A stretch of DNA of 64,000 nt from Brevundimonas vitisensis (GCF_016656965.1 NZ_CP067977.1:2318501-2382500), one strand, 5' to 3'; positions 9,701 to 17,573 are shown, counted from the stretch's first letter. Made by a program: numbers and translations. The notes: generated from the sequence alone by a model not told the origin.

Positions 9701-10872
9701 CCGACATCCTGGTCGGAGGAAACGGCAACGACACCCTGCGCGGGGACTCCGGCCTGGGCGACTACGACCGTATGGACGGTGGCGCCGGCAACGACAGCTT
9801 CTATGTCGACAGCGGCGACGATCTGACGACCGAAGCCTCCGGCGGCGGCACCGACACCGTCTATGCCGACATTCGCGTCGCCAACAGCGGCGTCTATCTG
9901 CAGGCCAATATCGAGAACCTGGTCCTGATCGGCACGACGGCCTTCGGTGTCGGCAACGATCTGAACAATACGGTCACGGGCAATGCTTCGGCCAACACGC
10001 TGCGGGGCGGCGCCGGCAACGACATCATCAACGGCGGGGCCGGAAACGACGTCCTCTACGGTGATGCCGGAAACGACACCTTCGTCTTCAACGCCCGTAC
10101 GGGCGGCGACGTGATCGTCGACTTCTCCTTGGCCAACGACCGGATCGATCTGTCGGCCTTTGCCCAGTTCACCAGCTTTGCGGCCCTGCAGACGACCTTC
10201 AGCCAGGTCGGTGCCGATGGCGCGATCAACCTCAGCAATGGGGACTTCATCGTTCTGAACGGCGTCACCATGGCCAATCTGACGGCCGCCAACTTCATCC
10301 TGCCGAGCCAGGCTGCAGCGGCGGCTCCCGCCCTGCCCGAAGGCAAGGCGGACGAGGGTCCGCTGGTCCTGCCGGGCGTGTCGGACGACGGCTTCATGCT
10401 GGACCTGGGCAAGGCGGATCCCGCCTCCGGTCCGCAGGTCCTGCCCGGACCGGCTTCGGCCGTGGCGGGCAAGGTCTCGCTGGACGGACCGCTGGTCCTG
10501 CCGGGGATCGTCGACGACAGTGCTGACGGCAAGGCGAACTGGGACGAAGCCCAGGTCCTGCCCGGACCGGTGGCGAACGCCAGCAAGTTCGACGTGGATG
10601 CGCCGCAGGTCCTGCCGGGCGTGGTCGATGACGGCTTCCTGCTGTCGGGCGACATCGTGTCGGGTGCCGGCAAGGCGGACTTCGACTTCGGCCCGCTGGT
10701 CCTGCCGGGCGTTCGCGACGGCGGCTTCGACCTGGCCGCGGCGCTGGGCGGCGGCGCGACGAACGGGACGGAGTCCCTGTTCAACGACCAGCTGGATCTG
10801 CAGGGCGTGATGGATCTGGGACGCGACAGCGCCACCACCCATCTGCGCGATCTGCACGATCCCTGGGCCTGA
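6769..10872 (+). CDS. Serralysin-like M10 metalloprotease with RTX repeats, PPC-like insert and VLPG-repeat tail
   Basis: A probable zinc protease secreted by a type I system. The product is 1367 aa from the ATG at 6769 with no Sec signal peptide, as usual for RTX substrates. The zinc site is H235-E-I-G-H239-A-I-G-F-S-H245 and the Met-turn is VMSYF (M275). Glycine/aspartate RTX nonapeptides (GGxGNDT type) occur in blocks at about 7960-8050, 8220-8430, 8580-8640, 9160-9300, 9420-9790 and 9960-10080. A beta-rich insert at about 8690-9130 resembles a PPC (bacterial pre-peptidase C-terminal) domain. The expected M10 C-terminal secretion domain (VIVDFSLANDRIDLSAF) ends near 10310 and is followed by ~180 further residues with six VLPG motifs. 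SapA-like proteases in Caulobacter are the nearest named family I can suggest. No T1SS genes are in the window. Confidence 0.9.
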   Translation: MFDSFAGARSGSSTSGRFIEDADAPLNTAVFNTPTDTTDSLFGGISTYGLCGGCGRFHGATDANGDTQGAIINADDRGTLQPNGKPSLGVGEAGQQLTRSGASWSALGQATNVTFSFRATAPDTMPNGTGDFSQFTATQINATLLALASWSDVANITFTRVNDAGSNYSNNATMVFGNYATGAAGAAAFAYLPGSATNANNRNAGVNNGDVWINNSIDYNATPIMNQYGQLVLVHEIGHAIGFSHPADYNASEGVQIRYGTDATYFEDSLQYTVMSYFDEGFTGANYSIGAQRYAAAPLVDDIAGAQRLYGANMTTRTGDTVYGFNSNAGQPWYSAAFETSVLIFAVWDAGGTDTFDFSGYLNNQIIDLRQGAFSNVGGMVGNVAVAVGVTIENAIGGSGDDAIRGNSADNSLRGNGGNDTIDGGLGTDTVVFAGNRSAYTITWNGQVGTVVGPDGTDTITNVEFLQFADQRIAAAPTGGLLVAGDLTNETINGSAFADTIGGLGGNDTINGLAGNDTLNGGSGNDILNGGDNDDILIGGLGNDTLVGGNGIDTADYTGAGAGVTVSLATGTATGGAGTDTLATIENLTGSAFNDRLDGDNNANVIRGGGGADLINGGGGNDTLYAGAAVVTAAPDVIKAQTTLNNSTTTAVSLTGTFDLQARAGVQDATSIPHSTVVATAHGGLEYYAVTVTAGETIRLDIDNASFDSTLRIVTADNVELANNDDAGQAGDGGASTDSYLTYTFATAGTYYIQVGRWQSGADATLVSAPPAAGATYTLHVSSPSQTPVAEVLLGSVINGDDGNDTVYGSTGFDVLSGNAGDDTIYGGGGDDHLGGGIGNDTFYVDSQSDIIFEGAGEGQDRVFSTSNYYLYANVEDLTLQAGAGNIFGVGNGLANVITGNEGANLLIAGAGNDTVNGGSGNDTLYGQDGNDTLNGDAGIDYLDGGIGNDTLNGGADADNLQGGEGDDTLTGGDGFFTDILVGGNGNDTLRGDSGLGDYDRMDGGAGNDSFYVDSGDDLTTEASGGGTDTVYADIRVANSGVYLQANIENLVLIGTTAFGVGNDLNNTVTGNASANTLRGGAGNDIINGGAGNDVLYGDAGNDTFVFNARTGGDVIVDFSLANDRIDLSAFAQFTSFAALQTTFSQVGADGAINLSNGDFIVLNGVTMANLTAANFILPSQAAAAAPALPEGKADEGPLVLPGVSDDGFMLDLGKADPASGPQVLPGPASAVAGKVSLDGPLVLPGIVDDSADGKANWDEAQVLPGPVANASKFDVDAPQVLPGVVDDGFLLSGDIVSGAGKADFDFGPLVLPGVRDGGFDLAAALGGGATNGTESLFNDQLDLQGVMDLGRDSATTHLRDLHDPWA

Positions 10873-10895
10873 TAGGCCGGTTCCGATCTGATACT

Positions 10896-10922
10896 CCCCG
10901 AGGCGGTTTTCCCGCCTCGGGG
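10896..10922. terminator. Hairpin between convergent protease and FkbM genes
   Basis: A perfect 11-bp stem, CCCCGAGGCGG (10896-10906) with CCGCCTCGGGG (10912-10922), and a 5-nt loop. It starts 24 bp after the protease stop and ends 1 bp before the stop of the opposing gene. There is no long T-tract on either side, so it probably acts as a shared, bidirectional 3' end structure. Confidence 0.7.
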
Positions 10923-10923
10923 T

Positions 10924-12345
10924 TCAGGTTTGAAGGGGCGAGGCGATAACGCCGCCGATGGGCGGTTGCCGGCTCATGACGACATCGCAGGCGGACAGGG
11001 TCGCCATTTCGCCAGCGTCGATCTCCAGCAGGGTCGCGTCATACTGGATACGCCAGAAGCGGAAGCCCTGACCGCTCAGCCAGGCGACGAAGGCATTCAG
11101 ATCGGCGCGTGCGCCCATCTGGACCACATCCCACTCCATACAAACGACAATGTCGGGCCGCTGCAGCAGCCGCTCGGCCCCGCGCAGGATCAGGGGCTCT
11201 GACCCCTCCGCGTCCATGCGGATCAGGCGGACGTCGCCGGTGACGACATCGTCCAGGCGCACCGCCTCGACTACGATCAGCTCGCTGTCCTGACCCAGGG
11301 CCCCTTCACGCGTCGACAGGGTGCCGCCGCCGGCATTGCGCCGAGAGGTGGCAAAGCTGAGGGTCGTCGCCCGGTCGGCCGCCGCCTTGGCGACGACTTT
11401 GACCCGGCCCGAATAGCCGTTGAAATGCACCGAGCGGCGGACCAGTTCGGCCAGATGAGGATTGGCCTCGAAGGTGACCAGGCTGCCCTCCGGTCCCATG
11501 CGTTGGGCCATGGCCACGGTGTAGACGCCGAAATTGGCGCCGACCTCAATCGCATGGTCCCCCGGCTGGACCAGGCCGCAGATGACCTGATGAATCCAGG
11601 CCTCCCAGTATCCCCGCGCGATCAGATGGGCCGCCACCGCCTCATCCATCGGATCGACATAGAGGAAATGTCCATCCGTCAGCCGGGTCAGCCCCAGGTC
11701 CGGACCGAGGGTGAAATAGCGCTGGGGCTCCGGAAGCGGAGGGGGAGGGGGTGGTGGAGGCGGGGGCGGGGCGGGGGCGGCTTCGGCCTCGATGCGTACC
11801 GGCTCGGGCTCAGGCGCTTCATGTGCCGGGGTAACAGCCTGCGGCGGCCGCCGGTGCAACAGGGGTTCGACCCGCAGGGCGCGCCGGTTGCGTGCAACCG
11901 CAGACACCCGCCGCTGAGGCTGCGGATCGTCCTGCGGCACCTCGCGAGGCAGGGAAACGCCCGCGCGCAGCAACCCACGCAGTTCGCGCCCGGCATCATC
12001 TTGGCCAGGGTCCAGCCGATGGGCGCGGCTATAGAATTGGGCCGCTTCGTCCAGCCGGTCCGTCAGCTTGAGCAGATGGCCCAGTTGCAGGTGGGTGTCG
12101 GCGACCTCCGGCGCACGGGCCAGGGCCTGGCGATAGGCGGCCTCGGCCCCCGCTCGATCCCCGCCTTCCTTCAGGGCATGACCCAGCTGCACCCAGAGGT
12201 CTGCCCGGCTGTCGTCCAGATCCAGCGAGGCGCGATAGGCACGGGCCGCACCGGCCCAATCGCCACGATCGCGGGCTGCGTCGCCCATGGTCGCCAGGCC
12301 GCCCGCCGACGGTTCGCCCCACACCCTGATTCCAAAGATTTCCAT
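10924..12345 (-). CDS. TPR-domain FkbM-family methyltransferase
   Basis: A 473-aa protein with three parts: TPR repeats at about 16-125 (AARAYRASLDLDDSRADLWV, then AEAAYRQALARAPEVADTHL), a low-complexity linker with an 11-proline run near 193-203, and a class I SAM-dependent FkbM methyltransferase domain at about 225-445 (SAM loop AIEVGANFGVYT at 265-276; later RLIRMDAEGSE). FkbM enzymes commonly methylate sugars or other small molecules; the acceptor here is unknown. It lies 37 bp downstream of the capsule export genes on the same strand, so capsule or surface glycan modification is the likely job (inference). GAGGCAGG precedes the ATG at 12345. Confidence 0.88.
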   Translation of the reverse strand: MEIFGIRVWGEPSAGGLATMGDAARDRGDWAGAARAYRASLDLDDSRADLWVQLGHALKEGGDRAGAEAAYRQALARAPEVADTHLQLGHLLKLTDRLDEAAQFYSRAHRLDPGQDDAGRELRGLLRAGVSLPREVPQDDPQPQRRVSAVARNRRALRVEPLLHRRPPQAVTPAHEAPEPEPVRIEAEAAPAPPPPPPPPPPPLPEPQRYFTLGPDLGLTRLTDGHFLYVDPMDEAVAAHLIARGYWEAWIHQVICGLVQPGDHAIEVGANFGVYTVAMAQRMGPEGSLVTFEANPHLAELVRRSVHFNGYSGRVKVVAKAAADRATTLSFATSRRNAGGGTLSTREGALGQDSELIVVEAVRLDDVVTGDVRLIRMDAEGSEPLILRGAERLLQRPDIVVCMEWDVVQMGARADLNAFVAWLSGQGFRFWRIQYDATLLEIDAGEMATLSACDVVMSRQPPIGGVIASPLQT

Positions 12346-12382
12346 CCTGCCTCGCTAAGGAGGTGTCGCCGCGAAAGCAATC

Positions 12383-13243
12383 TCAGCCGACCCGGTCCAC
12401 CCGCACCCCTTCGAACCCCAGCACGCCGTCGACCGCCGGCACGTCCAGCGCCAGTCGAAGCTCGGACGGCGCAGCATCCTCCCAGCGATGAGAGAGCTCG
12501 ACTTCGAACCGACCGGCCCGCCCCGGACGAAACGCGTGTGTGGCGAACCTGGCCTGATCGCCCCACTCCAGCCGCCACGACGCCTTTGCGGCCGACGCAT
12601 CCAGCCAGAACCGCAGCCGGATACGCCAGTCGCCGGGGGGAAGGCTGACGTAGGGTCCAAAGACCAGAATGCGCGCACGCCCGGTGATATCGAGCCGCTC
12701 CGGTACGCCCTGAACCACGCCGGATGTGGAGGTGTGGCGGAACAGGTCCCGCGCCCACTGCGCCGATGCGCCATGAAGGGGTGGTCCGTCGGCAAACAGC
12801 GATAAGGCCGTCCGTGCCGAGCCGGCATCGGTGGCTTCCGCTAGGTGCTCAGCGGCCGGAACCACCAGCCCGGGTACAATCTCGGTGGCCCCCCTCGTCT
12901 GGTCGGTGATCCACAGGGCGTCGCTGAGCGTCGAGGCCTCGGCCAGCAGACGGGACACGACCCACAGGCCCTGTTCCGGTGGCAGGTCATAGGCGCTCGC
13001 TGCCGCCTGCGCCGCCTGTCCCAGGTCCGGGGCCACGACGATCCAGCGGGCAGGCTCCAGATGCCTGGCATGGGCGATGTCCGAAACCAGCAGGATCGTC
13101 CCGTGCGCTATGGCCGACACGGGTTGCCCCGCATAGGGCAGGACGGACCAGTCTTCCCCGGCTGAGGCCAAAAGCCTTTCGTGCCAGGCCGCTGCGGCCT
13201 TACCCGGCAACAGCAGGATGCAGGCCGCAACCGTGGCCGTCAT
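12383..13243 (-). CDS. Unrecognised protein coupled to capsule ABC transporter genes
   Basis: I do not recognise this 286-aa protein. The start ATG at 13243 overlaps the stop of the ABC ATPase gene by 4 bp (ATGA); the frame is open further upstream but that stretch looks non-coding. The N-terminal half (1-160) alternates hydrophobic strands and helices (AACILLLPGKAAAAW, GTILLVSDIAHARHLEP, RWIVVAPDLGQAAQ), reminiscent of a Rossmann-like or glycosyltransferase-type fold. The C-terminal ~110 residues are beta-rich and regular (RILVFGPYVSLPPGDWRIRL, FEVELSHRW), like a beta-sandwich carbohydrate-binding module. There is no signal peptide. Position inside the KpsMTE-type operon suggests a role in capsule assembly or its control. 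Confidence 0.75.
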   Translation of the reverse strand: MTATVAACILLLPGKAAAAWHERLLASAGEDWSVLPYAGQPVSAIAHGTILLVSDIAHARHLEPARWIVVAPDLGQAAQAAASAYDLPPEQGLWVVSRLLAEASTLSDALWITDQTRGATEIVPGLVVPAAEHLAEATDAGSARTALSLFADGPPLHGASAQWARDLFRHTSTSGVVQGVPERLDITGRARILVFGPYVSLPPGDWRIRLRFWLDASAAKASWRLEWGDQARFATHAFRPGRAGRFEVELSHRWEDAAPSELRLALDVPAVDGVLGFEGVRVDRVG

Positions 13244-13911
13244 GCCGCCCTCAGCCAGCTGTAGATCTCGATCGCCTCGTCGATGTCGGCGAACAGCTTG
13301 GCGCGGCCGCCCTCGATGATCAGGGCGCGGTCGCACTGTTCGGCGACCAGATGCATGTCGTGGGATGCCATGATGAAGGCGCGCTCTGCCCGGCGCTCGA
13401 AGAGGGCCTCGCGGCATTTCTGCTGGAAGCGGGCATCGCCTACGGCGACCAGTTCGTCGATCAGGTAGCAGTCGAACTCGATTGCCAGCGACAGGCCAAA
13501 GGCCAGTCGGGCCCGCATGCCGGAGGAATAGTGCTTCACCGGCTCCCGCAGTGCAGGGCCCAGTTCAGCAAAATCGTCTACCCGCGCCAGGGTCTCGGCA
13601 TAGGGTCGGTCATAGATGCGGGCGATGAAGCGGATGTTGTCCAGGCCCGACAGGCTGCCCTGAAATCCACCGCCGAAGCCGATGGGCCAGGACACGCTCA
13701 TGCGCCAGGTCACGACGCCCCGGCTTGGCGACAGGACCCCGCCGAGGATCTTGATCAGGGTGGACTTGCCCTGACCGTTTCGGCCCAGCAAGGCCAGTCG
13801 CCCGCCGTGTTCCAGGTCGAAATCGACATCGCTGAGAACCGGGGCCGTGGCTCCTCGCCAGGTCTTGCCCAGCCGACGCACCGACAGTCCCGGCAGGTCG
13901 GGCGGCGTCAT
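13240..13911 (-). CDS. Capsular polysaccharide ABC transporter, ATPase subunit (KpsT-like)
   Basis: The energising subunit of an ABC-2 polysaccharide exporter, acting at the cytoplasmic face with the KpsM-like permease. The 223-aa protein has Walker A GRNGQGKST (43-51), signature YSSGM (128-132), Walker B CYLIDE (148-153) and the switch histidine in MASHDMH. The size and the motif SSGMRARLAF match KpsT/BexA/CtrD rather than general importers. It overlaps both neighbours by 4 bp: the KpsE-like gene upstream and the unrecognised gene downstream. Confidence 0.93.
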   Translation of the reverse strand: MTPPDLPGLSVRRLGKTWRGATAPVLSDVDFDLEHGGRLALLGRNGQGKSTLIKILGGVLSPSRGVVTWRMSVSWPIGFGGGFQGSLSGLDNIRFIARIYDRPYAETLARVDDFAELGPALREPVKHYSSGMRARLAFGLSLAIEFDCYLIDELVAVGDARFQQKCREALFERRAERAFIMASHDMHLVAEQCDRALIIEGGRAKLFADIDEAIEIYSWLRAA

Positions 13912-15074
13912 CCGTCCTGGCGGTGCTCGCGCACCCCCGCCCAGATCAGGCGACCCAGGGCATAGACCAGAAGCGAACTGAGCAGGACCGTCAGGATCGA
14001 CAGCCAGCGACGCGGCAACATGGCCTCGTCCGGTCGGCCAGGATCGACGATCCGTTCCAGATACAGCGTCTGACGCCGGGCCTCCTGACGCGCCTCGACC
14101 AGGGCCGCGGCCGCCTGGGTCAGCTGGCGGTCGGCGAACTCGCGTTCCAGAACCAGTTCCTCATAGGCTCCAACCCGGGGGGCCAGCGATCCGGCATCAC
14201 CCGCGATCTTCGCTCGCTCGGCGGCGATCTGGCGCTCATAGGCGCTGATGCGACTGTCCAGGCTGGGCAGTTGCGGGCTTTGCGGGGCCTCGGCGGCCAG
14301 TTGCGAGCGTTCGGCGCGCAGGCCGGCGACCGCCGCCAGAAGTTCGCCGATCAGGGCCGTGCTCTCGGCCGCGGCCCTTTGGGGGTCGATGAAGCGTTCG
14401 CGATTACGGAAGGACGTCAGTCGCGCCTGGACCGCCGCCAGCCGCGCCTGGGCCTCCAGTTGCGCGCGCTCGGCCTGGGCCACGGCATCGGCAGCTGCCC
14501 GTTCGTTCAGGCGGTTCACCAGGCGCTCGCCGCCCTGCAACAGAGCCTCGGCCATGCCCTGGGCATCCTGGGGGCGGAAGGCCTCGACCCGCAGCGTGCT
14601 GATCCCGGTGGTGGAGTCATAGCCGACCGTGACGAAACGCTGGAACGCCTTGTGCCGTCCCTCGAAACTGCGGCTTTCCCAGGGGCGCGGGTAGCGGGAA
14701 AAGACATCCACCCCGGGCCGACCCAGCAGGGCCGCCACATCATAGCGGGCCCCGAGCTCACGAAGACCGTCGCGTGACCGAATGTGCTCGTGAACGGCAA
14801 AGGCGTCGGTCTGGGCCTGGGCGACACCGATCCCGCCCAGAGCCACGCCCAGGGATGACGGCTGCATCTCGCTGGGCGCGCGCACTATGAAGCGGGCCTC
14901 GGAAACATAGCGCGGCGAGGCGATCAGGCCGAAGTAGAGCACCGCCAGCAAGGTCGGCACCCCTACGACGATCAGAAAGGGCCAAGGCAGCCGGCTGCGC
15001 CAGTCGCTGGTCGAACGGCCGCGGTCTTCCGCGTCGGGCGTGGGGCCCAGATAGGTCAGCCGGGGCTCGCTCAC
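13908..15074 (-). CDS. Capsule export inner-membrane protein (KpsE/BexC/CtrB-like)
   Basis: A polysaccharide co-polymerase of the PCP-3 type that links the ABC exporter to the periplasm. The 388-aa protein has a transmembrane segment at about 32-52 (WPFLIVVGVPTLLAVLYFGL), a periplasmic part with long alanine/arginine/glutamine-rich coiled coils (about 195-345) and a C-terminal transmembrane segment at about 360-380 (WLSILTVLLSSLLVYALGRL), the classic topology. The start is GTG at 15074. It sits between the KpsM-like permease (27 bp upstream) and the KpsT-like ATPase (4-bp overlap). Confidence 0.92.
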   Translation of the reverse strand: MSEPRLTYLGPTPDAEDRGRSTSDWRSRLPWPFLIVVGVPTLLAVLYFGLIASPRYVSEARFIVRAPSEMQPSSLGVALGGIGVAQAQTDAFAVHEHIRSRDGLRELGARYDVAALLGRPGVDVFSRYPRPWESRSFEGRHKAFQRFVTVGYDSTTGISTLRVEAFRPQDAQGMAEALLQGGERLVNRLNERAAADAVAQAERAQLEAQARLAAVQARLTSFRNRERFIDPQRAAAESTALIGELLAAVAGLRAERSQLAAEAPQSPQLPSLDSRISAYERQIAAERAKIAGDAGSLAPRVGAYEELVLEREFADRQLTQAAAALVEARQEARRQTLYLERIVDPGRPDEAMLPRRWLSILTVLLSSLLVYALGRLIWAGVREHRQDG

Positions 15075-15101
15075 AGATACACGCTCACGACAGACTTTAT
15101 C

Positions 15102-15902
15102 CTATTCGGCATCGATGCGGTCCTTGGCCCCGTTCAGCAGCGCCAGACCCAGCAGGTTCAGGACTCCGCACCAGGTCAGGGCATAGACCGGATCGTAGTG
15201 CGTGGCCACGAACTCGCCGAACACCCCGCCCCGGATCATCTCGACCGGATGGGGCAGGGGGATCAGCAGGAACAGCTCGCGATACGCGGGGGGCAGCCAG
15301 TCGGCCATAAAGAATACGCCTGACAGCGGGATCAGCGCATAGGTCAGGAGGGGGACGATCCGCTCCATGACCTCGAAGCGGACGGCCAGACCGCTGAGGG
15401 TCAGGGCCAGGCCCATCCCCATCAGACCCAGAATGATCCAGCCGAAATACAGCAGAAGCCAGTCGTGTGGCAGGCTGACCTGTCCCAGGGTCATCAGGAT
15501 GGCATAGACAACGACGAAGGCGCCGGTCGCGCCCAGAAACTCCAGCAGATTGCGCGAAGCGTAAATGTGCAGGGCGGTCACGGCCCGATGGTGCAGCAGC
15601 CCGATATTGGATTGCAGCGCGGCCAGGCTGAAGCTGATCTGATGGCGGAACAGCAACAGTGCCATGTATCCGGTCATGACGAAGGGACCCAGCCGGACGC
15701 CGTGCTCATGGTCGGGGCGGATGATGGACCACAGCACCAATACACCCAGACAGAACAGCAAGGGTTCGCCGATCAGCCAGACGAAGCCCAGGCCCCGGCG
15801 GCCGTACCGGGTGATCAGTTCACGCATCATTAGCGCCCCGACAACGCGACTGTGGCGCGTCCACGGCGACAGAATGGCGAAGGCGAGGGGGCGGTCGGTC
15901 AC
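15102..15902 (-). CDS. Capsular polysaccharide ABC-2 transporter permease (KpsM-like)
   Basis: Membrane channel subunit that exports lipid-linked capsular polysaccharide across the inner membrane. The 266-aa protein has about six hydrophobic segments and the N-terminal amphipathic stretch MMRELITRYGRRGLGFVWLI typical of ABC-2 permeases; HPVEMIRGGVFGE near the C-terminus is also characteristic. The start is GTG at 15902. First gene of the export operon (permease - KpsE - KpsT - unknown - FkbM), divergent from an OmpA-type porin gene, with 212 bp of intergenic space that should hold both promoters. Confidence 0.92.
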   Translation of the reverse strand: MTDRPLAFAILSPWTRHSRVVGALMMRELITRYGRRGLGFVWLIGEPLLFCLGVLVLWSIIRPDHEHGVRLGPFVMTGYMALLLFRHQISFSLAALQSNIGLLHHRAVTALHIYASRNLLEFLGATGAFVVVYAILMTLGQVSLPHDWLLLYFGWIILGLMGMGLALTLSGLAVRFEVMERIVPLLTYALIPLSGVFFMADWLPPAYRELFLLIPLPHPVEMIRGGVFGEFVATHYDPVYALTWCGVLNLLGLALLNGAKDRIDAE

Positions 15903-16114
15903 GTTTTGACGATAGCGACCGCGCGGAGGCAGGCAAGCGTCGCTTGGGGTGTGTCCGCCGGCAGGCCGCCCTGTATCCCCGAAAACACGGTTTGGCGTGC
16001 CTTCCTCGCCGGGCAGTGTTTGCTACTCGACCTCGTACAGCGAGGCTGATATGTGACGTTCGAGGCGGCGTGTCCGTCGCATTTTGAACATAGAGCTGCG
16101 GAGGGCACTTTTTC

Positions 16115-17281
16115 ATGCGTGCTAAGAACTTCATTCTGGCCTCGGGAGCTGCTGCGGCGCTTCTGATGGCTGCCGGTGCCGCTGCTGCGGAACCGAACGG
16201 CTGGTACGGCGCGATCGACGCTGGCTGGCATGGTGTTGACGACGTCAAGGTCGCCGACGCTGGCTTCAGCGATCTGTGGGAACTGGAAGTCGAAGACGGC
16301 TGGGCCGCTTTCGGACGTCTGGGCTATCGCTTCGACCAGAACTGGCGCGTCGAACTCGAAGGCGGCTATCGCTCGGGTGAAGTGGGCATCTTCACGCGCA
16401 CCCCGACGGGCGCTGGATCCTCGATCTGCTCGCCGGCCACGACCGGCCCGTGCGACACCCCGGAAGGTGACGTCGAATCCTATTCGCTGATGACCAATGT
16501 CATCTACGACTTCGGCGATGCCTCCTGGAGCCTGCGTCCCTTCATCGGCCTGGGTGCCGGTGTGGCCCGCGTGAACACGGACATCGTGGGTTCGCTCGCC
16601 GGCGTTCGCGCCGTCGGCTTCCGCGCTGACGACAGCTCGACCGAACTGGCTGCTCAGGCCATCGCCGGCCTGGGCTGGGCGATCTCGGACCGCGCTCACC
16701 TGGACCTGACCTATCGCTACTTCATGACGGACCTGGAGTTCGACAGCTCGACCACGTCGGTTGTCTATCCGTTCGGCACCTTCGAAGGCGACTATAACGA
16801 GAGCCACGCGATCACGCTGGGCCTGCGCTACGCGTTCGGAGCCGACGCTCCGCCGCCGCCGCCTCCCCCGCCGCCGCCGCCGCCCCCGCCGCCTCCTCCG
16901 CCCCCGCCGCCGCCTCCGCCGCCCCCGCCGCCCCCGGCTCCGGTCCAGGCGCGTCAGTTCGTGGTGTACTTCGACTGGGATCGTTCGGACCTGACGGCCG
17001 AAGCCCGCTCGATCATCACCCAGGCGGCCAACTACGCCAAGTCGGGCCGTCCGACCCGTATCCTGGTCGTCGGCCACGCCGACACCTCGGGTTCGGCCGC
17101 CTATAACGTCGGCCTGTCCAACCGCCGCGCCCGCACCGTTGCGGACGCCCTGGTGGCCCAACAGGTCAACGGCGGCGTGATCTCGCTGGACGCCAAGGGT
17201 GAAACCGCCCTGGCCCGTCCGACGGCTGACGGCGTGCGTGAGCCGCTGAACCGTCGTGCGACCATCGACATCAACTTCTAA
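16115..17281 (+). CDS. OmpA-type outer-membrane porin with 29-proline linker (copy 1)
   Basis: An outer-membrane beta-barrel anchored to peptidoglycan. The 388-aa protein has a signal peptide (cleavage after about A25, before EPNGWYG), an eight-strand OmpA-like barrel (about 26-243; YNESHAITLGLRYAFG is a closing strand), an uninterrupted run of 29 prolines (246-274, encoded 16850-16936), and an OmpA C-terminal peptidoglycan-binding domain (about 280-388; RILVVGHADTSGS, NRRARTVADAL). GGAGGG at 16100-16105 is a strong ribosome site. From 16937 onward the gene is almost identical to a second copy at 56599-57765, while the barrel parts have diverged, which indicates recent gene conversion or duplication. 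Confidence 0.95.
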   Translation: MRAKNFILASGAAAALLMAAGAAAAEPNGWYGAIDAGWHGVDDVKVADAGFSDLWELEVEDGWAAFGRLGYRFDQNWRVELEGGYRSGEVGIFTRTPTGAGSSICSPATTGPCDTPEGDVESYSLMTNVIYDFGDASWSLRPFIGLGAGVARVNTDIVGSLAGVRAVGFRADDSSTELAAQAIAGLGWAISDRAHLDLTYRYFMTDLEFDSSTTSVVYPFGTFEGDYNESHAITLGLRYAFGADAPPPPPPPPPPPPPPPPPPPPPPPPPPPPPAPVQARQFVVYFDWDRSDLTAEARSIITQAANYAKSGRPTRILVVGHADTSGSAAYNVGLSNRRARTVADALVAQQVNGGVISLDAKGETALARPTADGVREPLNRRATIDINF

Positions 17282-17410
17282 GACCCTTCGGAGACGGGCC
17301 CGGTCACAAGCCGGGCCCTGATCCCGGGCTTCGGCCCGAAGGTCGGCGAAGTCGTCGAAACAAACATCAGCGCCGATCCGGGAAACCGGGTCGGCGCTTT
17401 TGCTGTGGGG
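16937..17410 (+). repeat. 474-bp segment shared with 57421-57894 (OmpA domain plus 3' UTR)
   Basis: Comparing by eye, this segment matches 57421-57894 with no gaps and five substitutions: one in the coding part and four in the 3' untranslated part. It begins at the first codon after the proline run and ends just beyond the terminator. Confidence 0.93.
17296..17401 (+). terminator. Three successive hairpins after ompA copy 1, the last a Rho-independent terminator
   Basis: Hairpin 1 pairs GGGCCCGG (17296-17303) with CCGGGCCC (17311-17318). Hairpin 2 is CGGGC-TTCG-GCCCG (17325-17338), a UUCG tetraloop. Hairpin 3 pairs GCGCCGA (17370-17376) with TCGGCGC (17391-17397), continues with CCGG/CCGG around a GAAA tetraloop (17382-17385), and is followed by TTTT. 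The last one is the terminator; the first two may stabilise the mRNA 3' end. Confidence 0.8.
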
Positions 17411-17573
17411 CGTGGTCGGAAAGCAGAGCCGCTACGGGAGAGTGTGGAAGGCCGACGCCGTCGCCAGGGTCACAATCGATCCTCACGTCAGGCAAGGCTG
17501 TGCCGACGGGCCGGGCTTGAATGCTGACGCGGATGGCTGCGCCGCTGCGCAACCTCTATGGATCCGGCTTCCG

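Noticed and set aside
8389..10857. An 822-codon open frame antisense to the RTX protease
   Set aside because: It mirrors the glycine/aspartate repeats of the real gene, has no motif or start signal, and the plus-strand protein is unmistakable.
12356..12365. TAAGGAGGTG on the plus strand, an ideal Shine-Dalgarno
   Set aside because: No plausible plus-strand gene begins after it; the region codes on the minus strand.
15899..17161. Long Arg/Gly-rich open frame antisense to ompA copy 1, and its counterpart at 56338-57936
   Set aside because: Both are antisense readings of the same proline run and shared OmpA domain; their similarity follows from the duplication.
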